From Bacteroidales bacterium UBA4353 (GTDB lineage Bacteria; Bacteroidota; Bacteroidia; Bacteroidales; Paludibacteraceae), in contig DGSV01000049.1 of the NCBI GenBank assembly GCA_002394025.1, forward strand, positions 1-39,644: a stretch of DNA of 39,644 nucleotides, written 5' to 3'. The notes beneath the pieces are model-generated. The model ran no database searches. It was not told the DNA's origin and saw nothing but the letters and a program-made list of their open reading frames with translations. Below, piece by piece: positions 8,466-16,617 of this stretch (the first letter of the stretch is position 1; every line of letters begins with the position of its first letter). Made by a program: the position numbers and the translations under genes.

Positions 8466-9845
8466 TTATTTGGCTTCAGCCTTAGCCTTTTCGGCTTCCG
8501 CCTTAGCTTTAGCTTCTGCCGCTCTGGCGCGCATGATACCCATCACTTTGCCCTTGCCTTGGCGTATCCAGTCGAGCAGTGGACGATGTGACGGGCAAGT
8601 GAATGAGCATGAACCACATTCTATGCAGTCGTAGATACGTTCTTCTTCGGCTTCCGCCCACATCTGTTTCTGGCTATATTTGGATATGAATAGCGGGCTG
8701 AGTCCCATGGGGCATACGTCCACGCATTTGGCGCATCTAAGACATGGTTCGGCTTGTTTGCGTCGCGCTTCGGCATTGGGCATAATGAGAATTCCTGAGC
8801 ACCCTTTGACCATATAGCTATTGACTTCTGGCATAGCCTTACCCATCATGGGGCCTCCGGAGATTACTTTTCCGGTGTCTTCGGGCAGTCCGCCGGCAGC
8901 CTCTATGAGGTTGGCTATGGGAATACCTATGCGAGCCAGGAAATTGCTGGGGTGAGCCAGAGATTTGCCGGTAACAGTTACTATGCGGTCAATAAGAGGT
9001 TTATTTTTTTGTACCGCCTGATATACCGCAAATGCCGTACCGACATTTTGCACCAGCGCTCCCGTGGCGATGGGTAGTCCACCACTGGGAACTTGTTTGC
9101 CTATGCATGCGTCAATGAGTTGTTTCTCACCACCTTGCGGATATTTGAGTTTTAGTGGTTGTATGGTAATGCCTTTGTATGCCGCGGCTTTCTGCGTCAT
9201 CAAGGCTATAGCGTCGGGTTTGTTGGCTTCGATGCCTATGATGGCTTTCCGGACTTGCATGGCGCACATCAGAGCCGTTACTCCTACGAGTATCTCCTCG
9301 GCATGTTCGAGCATAAGGCTATGGTCGGACGTTAGATATGGTTCACACTCCACAGCATTGATTATCACCACTTCGCATTTCATTCCCGGAGGTGGTGCCA
9401 ACTTAACCTGGGTGGGGAAAGTAGCGCCTCCCATACCTACAATACCGCTATGGAATATGCGGTCGGTAATGGCCTTGGGGTCTGTGATTTTGAGTTCGCG
9501 CACAAGGTCTTCGGAACGGTCTATGGTATCTTCCCATTCATCGCCCTCAACTTTGATGAATACCGCGGGAACCTTCTTACCAGTGGCGTCGGGTACCATG
9601 TCTATCTTATCCACGGTGCCGGAAACTGATGAGTGAATATACGACGAGAGGAAACCTCCCGGCTCGGCAATCACGGTTCCCACCTTTACTTTATCGCCTT
9701 TGACGACAACGGGTTTTGACGGTGCTCCGAGGTTCTGCGCCATAGGTATGGCTACGAGAGCCGGTATGTCGATCGGACGTATGGCTACTCCGGCAGACAG
9801 TTTGTTAGCGGCGGGATGCACACCGCCCATGCGAAAAGTTTTCAT
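8466..9845 (-). CDS. rnfC: Rnf complex subunit C, NADH-site subunit
   Basis: 459 residues. The membrane-peripheral subunit where NAD(H) reacts. It opens with 'GGVHPAANKL', then a glycine-rich nucleotide/flavin region 'GMGGATFPTQVK' (137-148) like that of the 51-kDa subunit of complex I. Two [4Fe-4S] motifs follow: Cys368/371/374/378 and Cys407/410/413/417. It ends in a short Ala/Lys/Glu helical tail ('AKAKAEAEKAKAEAK'). Some homologues also carry an extended C-terminal tail. It lies 10 bases after rnfB. Confidence 0.97.
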   Translation of the reverse strand: MKTFRMGGVHPAANKLSAGVAIRPIDIPALVAIPMAQNLGAPSKPVVVKGDKVKVGTVIAEPGGFLSSYIHSSVSGTVDKIDMVPDATGKKVPAVFIKVEGDEWEDTIDRSEDLVRELKITDPKAITDRIFHSGIVGMGGATFPTQVKLAPPPGMKCEVVIINAVECEPYLTSDHSLMLEHAEEILVGVTALMCAMQVRKAIIGIEANKPDAIALMTQKAAAYKGITIQPLKLKYPQGGEKQLIDACIGKQVPSGGLPIATGALVQNVGTAFAVYQAVQKNKPLIDRIVTVTGKSLAHPSNFLARIGIPIANLIEAAGGLPEDTGKVISGGPMMGKAMPEVNSYMVKGCSGILIMPNAEARRKQAEPCLRCAKCVDVCPMGLSPLFISKYSQKQMWAEAEEERIYDCIECGSCSFTCPSHRPLLDWIRQGKGKVMGIMRARAAEAKAKAEAEKAKAEAK

Positions 9846-9855
9846 AAGTCCTAAA

Positions 9856-10893
9856 TTATTCTTTGTTTTGAGGTTTTACATTATCATTATTATCTGCTTT
9901 GGGCATTTCCTGTGCCTCGGCTTTAGGTGCTACAGGTGCTGCGGCTTCCGCGGCTTTGGGAGCTGCGGCTTCAGGTGCTATAGGAGCTGTGGCTTCGGGA
10001 GCTTTGGGTGCTGCGGCTTTAGGTGCTACAGGAGCTGCGGCTTCGGGAGCCGGCTTGGGTTTTGGTTTGGGAACGTCAAACGAGGCGTGTATGGCACCCG
10101 TTGGACATTCGTTGAAGCACATACCGCAAGCCTTACACTTCTCGGGGTCGATATAAGCGAGGTTATTCTCTACTGTTATGGCATCGAACTTGCAGACTTT
10201 TTGGCATTTAGCACATCCTATGCATGCGTTTTTGCAGGCTTTGCGTGCCGGAGCCCCTTTGTCCTTATTGACGCATTGTACCCAGAGACGACGGTGTTGT
10301 TCTTTGACGAGGCGTCCTTTCTTACGGAGTTCTATGACGAGTTTTGGACATGCTTTTGCACACGCTCCACAAGCTACGCATTTATCCTCATCGACTTCCG
10401 GCAGGCCTGTCTCGGGATTGATATGTATGGCATCGAATTGGCATGCCGCCACGCAGTCGCCGAATCCAAGGCATCCGAAAGCGCAGCCCGTTTCTCCGGC
10501 GAAAGTGGCAGCCGCCACGGCACAACTCTTAGGACCGTCATAGGATGACGTTTTGGGTCGTACGTCGCACGAGCCGTTGCAACGCACTACGGCTATCTTG
10601 GGCTCTGAGGCCGCAGCCTCCATACCGAGGATTCCGGCAATTTTTTGCATAACATCCTGACCTCCAACAGGGCAAAGCAGCCCCTCGAGGCTCGAGGCTT
10701 TTACACAAGCCTCTGCCATACCGCGACAACCCGGAAAACCACAACCACCGCAGTTGGCGCCGGGAAGAGCAGCCTCAACATCATCAATGCGAGGATCTTC
10801 CTCGACCTTGAACTTCTGGGCTATGAAATAAAGCAATACGGCAGCTACACAGCCGATAACACCCAGAGTAAGAAGTGAATAGAAAATGACCAT
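9856..10893 (-). CDS. rnfB: Rnf complex subunit B, ferredoxin-like, with Ala/Pro tail
   Basis: 345 residues. One N-terminal membrane helix (3-25) is followed by the CGGCGFPGC-type iron-sulfur motif (Cys48/51/56 and a later Cys). After it come ferredoxin-type [4Fe-4S] motifs: 'CVACGACAKACP', 'CIGCAKCQKVC', 'CKACGMCFNECP', and a further cysteine cluster 'CAFGCLGFGDCVAAC'. RnfB takes electrons from reduced ferredoxin. The C-terminal 70 or so residues are a low-complexity Ala/Pro/Lys tail with a repeated 'APKAAAPKAPEA'-like unit, encoded by imperfect direct repeats at about 9900-10070. The tail is dispensable-looking and its role is unknown. Confidence 0.96.
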   Translation of the reverse strand: MVIFYSLLTLGVIGCVAAVLLYFIAQKFKVEEDPRIDDVEAALPGANCGGCGFPGCRGMAEACVKASSLEGLLCPVGGQDVMQKIAGILGMEAAASEPKIAVVRCNGSCDVRPKTSSYDGPKSCAVAAATFAGETGCAFGCLGFGDCVAACQFDAIHINPETGLPEVDEDKCVACGACAKACPKLVIELRKKGRLVKEQHRRLWVQCVNKDKGAPARKACKNACIGCAKCQKVCKFDAITVENNLAYIDPEKCKACGMCFNECPTGAIHASFDVPKPKPKPAPEAAAPVAPKAAAPKAPEATAPIAPEAAAPKAAEAAAPVAPKAEAQEMPKADNNDNVKPQNKE

Positions 10894-10938
10894 TAGAATA
10901 TTTTTTGATTTATTTAGATTTTTTTCTTTATAGTTGTT

Positions 10939-11019
10939 CCAGATTGGCTAGATTTGCTAGGTTGGCTAGGTTTACTAGGTTGGCTAGGTTGGCTAGATTT
11001 GCTAGATTTGCTAAATTTT
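10939..11019. repeat. CTAG 9-bp tandem array 2
   Basis: Nine 9-bp units, seven of them good matches to CTAGRTTKG (CTAGATTTG, CTAGGTTGG, CTAGGTTTA), with a degenerate unit at each end. The array begins 3 bases after the rseC stop (11023) and ends about 45 bases before the rnfB start (10893). It is the second of three such arrays in the window. Confidence 0.95.
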
Positions 11020-11022
11020 CAT

Positions 11023-11433
11023 TTATTTTCTTCGGGCTGAAAAACGCAGTTGCCGAGCTATTGATTCACGTTTGCCTGCAAGGAAAAGATAATAGGGTAT
11101 CAAGACCGATAAGGCACATAGCGCCGCGAGGCCCTCACTGCTGATTATTAGAGAAAAGCCAAACAAAGCGGCAATCATCAATATGAGCGGAATAACAAAA
11201 GCCATCAGCACGGCCTTAGCACCTATGCTCTGCTCGCCATATACCACCACGCTGTCGCCTACCGATAACTCTCCGTCGGCTGTTGCAGTGATTATTTTTT
11301 TCTGCATTTCGGATGTGGCGCATGCCATGCGAACATTGCACGACGCGCATGCGCTCGTCTGTTCGATAAGCACATCCACCTCCGCACCTCGCAGGTCAAT
11401 GACAGTGCCAGTATGTTCGATAAGTTGGCTCAA
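11023..11433 (-). CDS. rseC: RseC/SoxR-reducing system family protein
   Basis: 136 residues. 'CASCNVRMAC' (from about residue 28) is the cysteine motif of the RseC/RsxC-associated family; two membrane helices follow (about 75-95 and 100-118). In Bacteroidetes this gene regularly precedes rnfB, and in enterobacteria the family acts with Rsx in reducing SoxR. Here it is the first gene of the Rnf transcript, behind a consensus promoter at 11515-11484. Confidence 0.9.
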   Translation of the reverse strand: MSQLIEHTGTVIDLRGAEVDVLIEQTSACASCNVRMACATSEMQKKIITATADGELSVGDSVVVYGEQSIGAKAVLMAFVIPLILMIAALFGFSLIISSEGLAALCALSVLIPYYLFLAGKRESIARQLRFSARRK

Positions 11434-11483
11434 GGGTATTAGCGCTAAAAGACGTAAAAAAGACTGATGTGAGTATTCTACTA

Positions 11484-11515
11484 CAAAATTACGCCTTTTT
11501 TCTCAAATAAACAAA
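11484..11515 (-). promoter_or_regulatory. Promoter of the rseC-rnf operon
   Basis: On the minus strand, TTTG (11515-11512) is followed after 20 bases by TAATTTTG (11491-11484), matching the Bacteroidetes -33/-7 consensus. Transcription should start near 11477, about 45 bases before the rseC start. Confidence 0.8.
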
Positions 11516-11539
11516 AAAGGGGCTAATTTAGACATTTTT

Positions 11540-12262
11540 TTATTCCCGCGCCATCCTTTTTACTTTGTAGTTATAGCTTTCCACCCCGAATTGATGGGCA
11601 TCGTGATGATATCGCCGCAACACATCGCGGAATACTTCGTCATAGTCAGGTATAAGCAATGTACGTTGTTCTTTTGCCGCTTCAATGATTTGTCGCGCGA
11701 GTTCTGCCGTCATCTGCGGTTGCGTTTGTTGTCCGTTGAATGCCGTCCCCTTGATGCTACCTGGTGATACTTCGAGGATTCTGTTATCAGAGCCTCCCAT
11801 TTCCAGTTCTATATTTACTGCTTCGATATATTTCGCCAGCGCAGCCTTGGTAGCGCTATATGCGCTGAAGAGCGGTGACACCAGTCTGCCGGCGATACTG
11901 ACCATTACCGCGCACAGCATTGGCTTCCGATACATCAGTGGCAGAAAGTGGTGTAGTATCCTGACAGGTGCTAAGGCATTGACGCTGAAAATGTCCGTCA
12001 GATATTCGTCTGTCATATCTTTGGCAAGCATAAGATGCCCGAAACCTGCGGTGATGAATAGTCCGTCGGGCTGTTGCAAATCGTTGAGCCACGTCAGATC
12101 CGGATTGGTCAGGTCGTGGTGCTGAAAACTAATATCAGGAGTTGCATAATCGTCAGGAAAGGGATTTTTGTCAACCACCACGACTTTGCTCTCTTCCGCA
12201 AGCGCGAGAGTTATTGACAGTCCGATACCACTGCTGCCACCTATTACAAGATATGTTTTCAT
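11540..12262 (-). CDS. Short-chain dehydrogenase/reductase
   Basis: 240 residues, classical SDR. Cofactor-binding 'GGSSGIGLS' lies at residues 8-16 and 'VVVDKNP' follows the second strand. The catalytic Tyr/Lys are in 'YSATKAALAKY'. The acidic residue after strand 2 (Asp36) suggests NAD(H) over NADP(H), by family rule. Its start overlaps the stop of the FAD protein by 4 bases, the pattern of translational coupling. The substrate cannot be inferred. It is the last gene of the gldE operon as I read it. Confidence 0.9.
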   Translation of the reverse strand: MKTYLVIGGSSGIGLSITLALAEESKVVVVDKNPFPDDYATPDISFQHHDLTNPDLTWLNDLQQPDGLFITAGFGHLMLAKDMTDEYLTDIFSVNALAPVRILHHFLPLMYRKPMLCAVMVSIAGRLVSPLFSAYSATKAALAKYIEAVNIELEMGGSDNRILEVSPGSIKGTAFNGQQTQPQMTAELARQIIEAAKEQRTLLIPDYDEVFRDVLRRYHHDAHQFGVESYNYKVKRMARE

Positions 12263-13812
12263 AATTGTTCCACAATTTTTTGCGCCACGTTAATTCCGTC
12301 CATAGCTGACGATGTTATTCCTCCGGCATATCCTGCCCCTTCTCCCGCTGGGTAGAGTCCTTTGCAGCCCAGATATTCCATACTTTGCGTATCGCGTGGA
12401 ATTCTCACCGGTGAACTGCTGCGACTTTCCACCGCGAGCACTACTGCTTCGTTGGTCAGAAATCCGTGTCTTTTGTCATCGAAATCCCTGAAAGCCTGTT
12501 GCAAACGTTGTCCGACAGGTTGCGGAAGCCACTGGTGTATAGGGCTGCTGACGAGTCCGGGCACGAAGCTGCATGATGGTAGTGACGCCGATATTTTGCC
12601 ATGGCAGAAGTCGGCGAGTCTCTGCGCCGGAGCCGCAAAAGTGTTGCCTTGTTCTGCGGCGCGGCGTGCCATGCGTTCCACATCGCGCTGGTAGTAGAGT
12701 CCGGCGAGGGCTCCGCGGGATGCGTAGTGCTGTGGAATGTCCTCAACACGAACCTCGACGACTATGCCTGAATTGGCGTATGGCGAGTTACGGTGCGAAG
12801 CCGACATACCATTCACCACACATAGCGAGGCATCTGTCGTAGCAGGCACTATATGACCTCCCGGGCACATGCAGAAGCTATATACCCCCCTACCCTGTAC
12901 CTGCGTTACGAGTTGATATGCCGCTGCGGGTAGTATGCCACGCTGTTGGCGATACTGAATGTTATCGATAAGTTCTTGCGGGTGTTCCACACGCACTCCG
13001 AGGGCGAAACCTTTAGCCTCCAGAGGCATGTGGTGATTGATAAGCATCCGGTAGATGTCATGCGCCGAATGTCCTGTGGCAAGTACCACGGCATCAGCGA
13101 TATATTCTCCACCTTGGGCTGTGACGCACCCCACGGCACGTTGTTCACGGATGATGATATCCGTGACCCGCGTCTTGCTATGGAATTCACCTCCGCAGTC
13201 TATAATCGTTTGCCGAATATGTTTGACTATCGCCGGCAGCTTGTCGGACCCGATATGCGGGTGCGCCTCATAGAGAATATTGTCAGCGGCGCCGTGGTGG
13301 TGAAAAATCTGCAGCACACGACTTATATCTCCGCGCTTATTGCTTCGTGTATAAAGTTTTCCGTCGGAAAATGTTCCCGCGCCACCTTCTCCAAAGCAGT
13401 AGTTGCTATCGCTATTGAGTTCTATATTACGGCATAGCGCTGCTATATCCCGTTTGCGCTCCGTGACATCGTTTCCGCGTTCGAGCACTATGGGTTTTAC
13501 GCCGTTTTCGAGCAAGTGTAGCGCCGCGAAGAGTCCCGCGGGACCGCTACCGACGATTATCACACTATGCCTCACGCCGTGGACATCACGATATCGTGGA
13601 GCCTCATAAGCCACATCGGGCATAGGTTCGTTGACATAGACCTGCGCCTTGACGTTGACCTTGATATTGCGCTGCCTGGCATCCACAGAACGGCTCACGA
13701 GGCGTAGGCCCGTCACCGATGCCTCGTCGGCATGGGCGAGCTCTATCAGGCGACGGCGCAGACGCGAGGCATCGAAGGCGTCATGAGGGGAAAGAGTGGT
13801 TTGGATAAGCAT
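12259..13812 (-). CDS. FAD-dependent oxidoreductase of the COG2509 family
   Basis: 517 residues. An N-terminal extension of about 80 residues precedes the Rossmann motif 'VGSGPAGLFAALH' (87-99). 'NYCFGEGGAGTFSDGKLYTR' and the C-terminal 'PAGEGAGYAGGI' are diagnostic of the COG2509 group of uncharacterised FAD proteins. Length is normal for the group. Reaction and substrate are unknown. It lies 5 bases after the NlpC/P60 gene and overlaps the SDR by 4 bases. Confidence 0.9.
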   Translation of the reverse strand: MLIQTTLSPHDAFDASRLRRRLIELAHADEASVTGLRLVSRSVDARQRNIKVNVKAQVYVNEPMPDVAYEAPRYRDVHGVRHSVIIVGSGPAGLFAALHLLENGVKPIVLERGNDVTERKRDIAALCRNIELNSDSNYCFGEGGAGTFSDGKLYTRSNKRGDISRVLQIFHHHGAADNILYEAHPHIGSDKLPAIVKHIRQTIIDCGGEFHSKTRVTDIIIREQRAVGCVTAQGGEYIADAVVLATGHSAHDIYRMLINHHMPLEAKGFALGVRVEHPQELIDNIQYRQQRGILPAAAYQLVTQVQGRGVYSFCMCPGGHIVPATTDASLCVVNGMSASHRNSPYANSGIVVEVRVEDIPQHYASRGALAGLYYQRDVERMARRAAEQGNTFAAPAQRLADFCHGKISASLPSCSFVPGLVSSPIHQWLPQPVGQRLQQAFRDFDDKRHGFLTNEAVVLAVESRSSSPVRIPRDTQSMEYLGCKGLYPAGEGAGYAGGITSSAMDGINVAQKIVEQL

Positions 13813-13817
13813 GGCGA

Positions 13818-14765
13818 TTACTTGACACGGATTTTTTTGCCAATACGCAGGGTGGTATTTACGGTGATATTATTAAGTTGGCATAGTCTGCTGACTGAAG
13901 TGCCATAGCGTCGCGCTATGGATGATAATGTATTGCCCTGCACTATGGTGTGATACTGCGCCGCGGCGTCAGAAGTTGATGACGTCGAGGTTTGTTGCGC
14001 AGGCTTCTTTTTATGAGTGAGCGATGGTATGATAACGCTGGAATGTTGCACGCTGCGCCAGTTATCACCTTGCAACACTATGTAAGTGGCGCTATCCGGT
14101 TCCAGAAGTTCGCCATCGGCGGTGACGTAGGTCCAATGGCCGGTGGTGTCCATCAGGATTATAGTATAAGCACTGTCAAGGGCGATACTTTGCACCTGAG
14201 GAACGTTTATCACCTTATCAATCATAGTATTGTGTATCGTATCCTTTGTTTCGGGACAATGCTGGCAAAAGTCAGGCAGGATACGTCGTGCGCCAAGGAA
14301 GCGGTCTTGATAGTAGCGTTCGTTGAGGTGCGAGATTTTCACTCCCCCGCCATTGGCGGCATGGATGAACGAGAATGACTTGCCATCGGGGTCCATTTCC
14401 ATAAAGATACCTACATGACCTATCGCCCCCGCGCTTCTTCTGCCACCGAATATCACAAGGTCGCCTTTTTGCAGATGTGACAGCGGACCTTCGACAGCTC
14501 TGCCGTCAGTGGCTTGAAGGTTCGACGAACGACTGATGGTGATACCCAGTTGACGATAGACATAACTCGTGAACCCTGAGCAGTCGAAAGCTGTAGGTCC
14601 CTGAGCGCCATAGTGATAGCGCGTACCGATATATTCTTTGGCAACGGCTATCAAACTATCGGCAGCCTGACGCGGTGTGAGGTGATGATATACCGCGCTA
14701 TCCTGCTGGGCGGCAGCAAGATGACAAAATGTTATGAACAATACTATAATAAACTTTCTAATCAT
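13818..14765 (-). CDS. NlpC/P60 peptidoglycan hydrolase with LysM
   Basis: 315 residues, exported. A signal peptide (about 1-20) leads into an NlpC/P60 domain (35-165) with catalytic Cys62 in 'DCSGF', His117 in 'GHVGI' and a third polar residue His135 in 'FIHAANG'. A linker of about 100 residues follows, then one C-terminal LysM ('YHTIVQGNTLSSIARRYGT', about 269-315). Such proteins cleave peptide cross-links in the cell wall and bind glycan by LysM. Start and stop overlap with neighbours confirm the operon. Confidence 0.92.
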   Translation of the reverse strand: MIRKFIIVLFITFCHLAAAQQDSAVYHHLTPRQAADSLIAVAKEYIGTRYHYGAQGPTAFDCSGFTSYVYRQLGITISRSSNLQATDGRAVEGPLSHLQKGDLVIFGGRRSAGAIGHVGIFMEMDPDGKSFSFIHAANGGGVKISHLNERYYQDRFLGARRILPDFCQHCPETKDTIHNTMIDKVINVPQVQSIALDSAYTIILMDTTGHWTYVTADGELLEPDSATYIVLQGDNWRSVQHSSVIIPSLTHKKKPAQQTSTSSTSDAAAQYHTIVQGNTLSSIARRYGTSVSRLCQLNNITVNTTLRIGKKIRVK

Positions 14766-16063
14766 TTGATACTGAATATATCTACACTATTACCACCTTT
14801 ATCTCTTCTGCCCTGCGAAGTGACGATGAGCGTCTTGCCGTCGGAAGTGATATCCATTCCTACGGGATACGAGTCCGCTGCGATGCGTATGACCTCTTTC
14901 ATGGTTCGTGCGTCAACCACCGATACGCAGTTGCTGAAATTGCAAGCCGCGAAGATAAACCTGCCATCGGGTGACGCGCATATTGTGCGTGCTCCGGCGC
15001 CTACCTTGGCACTTTGCCAACCATTCACCGGCACTACTTTTTTTCCATTGGCAAAATTGTCTATGGCAGCATACAGATTTGTGAGCGGCAGTCGCTGCAC
15101 ATAGCCTTTACTATTGATAGAGAGGTATATATAATCGCCACTAATAATCATATGCCGAAGATTTTGCATCATGCCCGTGAGTCTGCCGAGGTACTTATGC
15201 TGCTGCAAGTCTATTACCGCAATGCCCCCCGAGCCTCCCATACATCCAACCAGCAAGTAGCGGTCATCGGGAGTGAAGAGGGTGCCGCGCAGGGCATTGC
15301 CGCTACCCATATCGCGGTTGATGACAGAATCCTTGGGAGCATGAACAACAAATCGATAATCAACGACATACTCATTGGTATATCGCCAACGGGCAGGATT
15401 AGCGTCATGGCAGTCGATAGTGCATACCGTGTTGTCGCCCCAGTGTGTTACCGCTATGGTTTTTCCGTCGTGAGACGTGGCCACCATCTTTGGCAGAACG
15501 CTGGTATTGAAGACTCTCACGATGCATTGCCTCTTTGTGTCTATCACCGCCATTGCCGAAGGTTCTTGGGCATTGGTGTCATACGTTCGTCGGTAATATG
15601 GCACCCAGAAATAGCGCCCTGAATGCGAGAATGTTCCCTCGACGGGTTTGCCTCCGAACACGTGTGGCGACTCATGCTCATCGCTGAAAGTGAACGTCAT
15701 GCCGTCATCGAACCACAAAGAACTGTCGGCGGCTGTGAAATGGTGACGTATGGTATAGAGTTTTTGCAGATCAGAGAGCCTATAGACAGGTGTGCGACAT
15801 CCCTCGAGGGAGTTAATGAAGAAAACACTATCGCCAGGGGCGATATTAACCGACTTGGGGGACTTGATATCGCTGTCGCGCACGGGGTTGACGGCAAGAT
15901 TTTGTATTTTCGCCACAAGGGTGACAGACAGGTCCTTGGTCATGGCGGTAGTTCCGACAACAGGGTGTACTACCACCGGTATGCTATCGTTGGCAGCCAT
16001 AATAAAGGCATTCAACAAGAGCATAGTAAGCGCCAAGTTTTTTTTACTTATCATTCTGTCCAT
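14762..16063 (-). CDS. Exported YncE-like beta-propeller protein
   Basis: 433 residues with an N-terminal signal peptide ending near 'NAFIMAAND'. The body carries repeated propeller blade signatures such as 'DGKTIAVTHWGDNTVCTI', 'DDRYLLVGCMGGSGGIAVI', 'DGRFIFAACNFSNCVSVV' and 'DGKTLIVTSQG', typical of YVTN/YncE-type seven-bladed propellers. Probably periplasmic or surface located. Ligand unknown. The start overlaps the end of gldD by 13 bases, and its stop overlaps the NlpC/P60 start by 4. Confidence 0.85.
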   Translation of the reverse strand: MDRMISKKNLALTMLLLNAFIMAANDSIPVVVHPVVGTTAMTKDLSVTLVAKIQNLAVNPVRDSDIKSPKSVNIAPGDSVFFINSLEGCRTPVYRLSDLQKLYTIRHHFTAADSSLWFDDGMTFTFSDEHESPHVFGGKPVEGTFSHSGRYFWVPYYRRTYDTNAQEPSAMAVIDTKRQCIVRVFNTSVLPKMVATSHDGKTIAVTHWGDNTVCTIDCHDANPARWRYTNEYVVDYRFVVHAPKDSVINRDMGSGNALRGTLFTPDDRYLLVGCMGGSGGIAVIDLQQHKYLGRLTGMMQNLRHMIISGDYIYLSINSKGYVQRLPLTNLYAAIDNFANGKKVVPVNGWQSAKVGAGARTICASPDGRFIFAACNFSNCVSVVDARTMKEVIRIAADSYPVGMDITSDGKTLIVTSQGRRDKGGNSVDIFSIK

Positions 16064-16614
16064 TGCAGTGTTTCTACTAGGTGACGGATATCTGCCCGCA
16101 TATAGTCAGTAACGGGTTGCAGCGAATCTTGATTGGGTGTGGCGTAATAGTAAAGCGCGGCTCGGAAGAAGTGACGCGTGGAGTCCGTAAGAACAATCTG
16201 TAAAGGAGATGCTGTATTGCCTTTGAGGTCATAGAACACGCCATAGACGTTCCTTAAGGGGTCTTCGTAGCCTTGTTCGGGTATTGAATTGGCCATAACG
16301 GCATGTTTGTAGATAAAGCCGTTGGCATCGTCGGACAACTGTCTGAGATTACCCTTTATGGGGTGATATGTGCAGTAAATCTTGGCATTAAGGGTCGGAT
16401 ACACGATGTCTATCCACCCTGCGCTATCTTGTTTCTCAACATAAGCATTGGAGCTCAGGGCAAAACTGTATGGCAACGAGGCGTCGTGGTATATGGCGTA
16501 TGCCGTATCCGGCACAGCTATGCGATAGTAGCCATACGGTTTGGGAGTGGGCGCCTTGCCGCACGAGAGCATTGCGACAAGTGTGAGCAAATATATTAAA
16601 TGCTGAAATTTCAT
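16051..16614 (-). CDS. gldD: Gliding motility lipoprotein GldD
   Basis: 187 residues, a lipoprotein with the lipobox ending at Cys18 ('AMLSCGK'). 'YGYYRIAVPDTAY' near the mature N-terminus and 'YPTLNAKIYCTYHPI' in the middle are typical of GldD. In Flavobacterium, gldD is required for gliding and type IX secretion; many non-gliding Bacteroidales keep it. It follows gldE by 3 bases, the conserved gldE-gldD order. Confidence 0.93.
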   Translation of the reverse strand: MKFQHLIYLLTLVAMLSCGKAPTPKPYGYYRIAVPDTAYAIYHDASLPYSFALSSNAYVEKQDSAGWIDIVYPTLNAKIYCTYHPIKGNLRQLSDDANGFIYKHAVMANSIPEQGYEDPLRNVYGVFYDLKGNTASPLQIVLTDSTRHFFRAALYYYATPNQDSLQPVTDYMRADIRHLVETLQWTE

Positions 16615-16617
16615 GGC

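Noticed and set aside
9899..10156. Plus-strand Ala/Gly-rich open frame opposite the RnfB tail
   Set aside because: It is the mirror of the repeat-encoded tail of rnfB.
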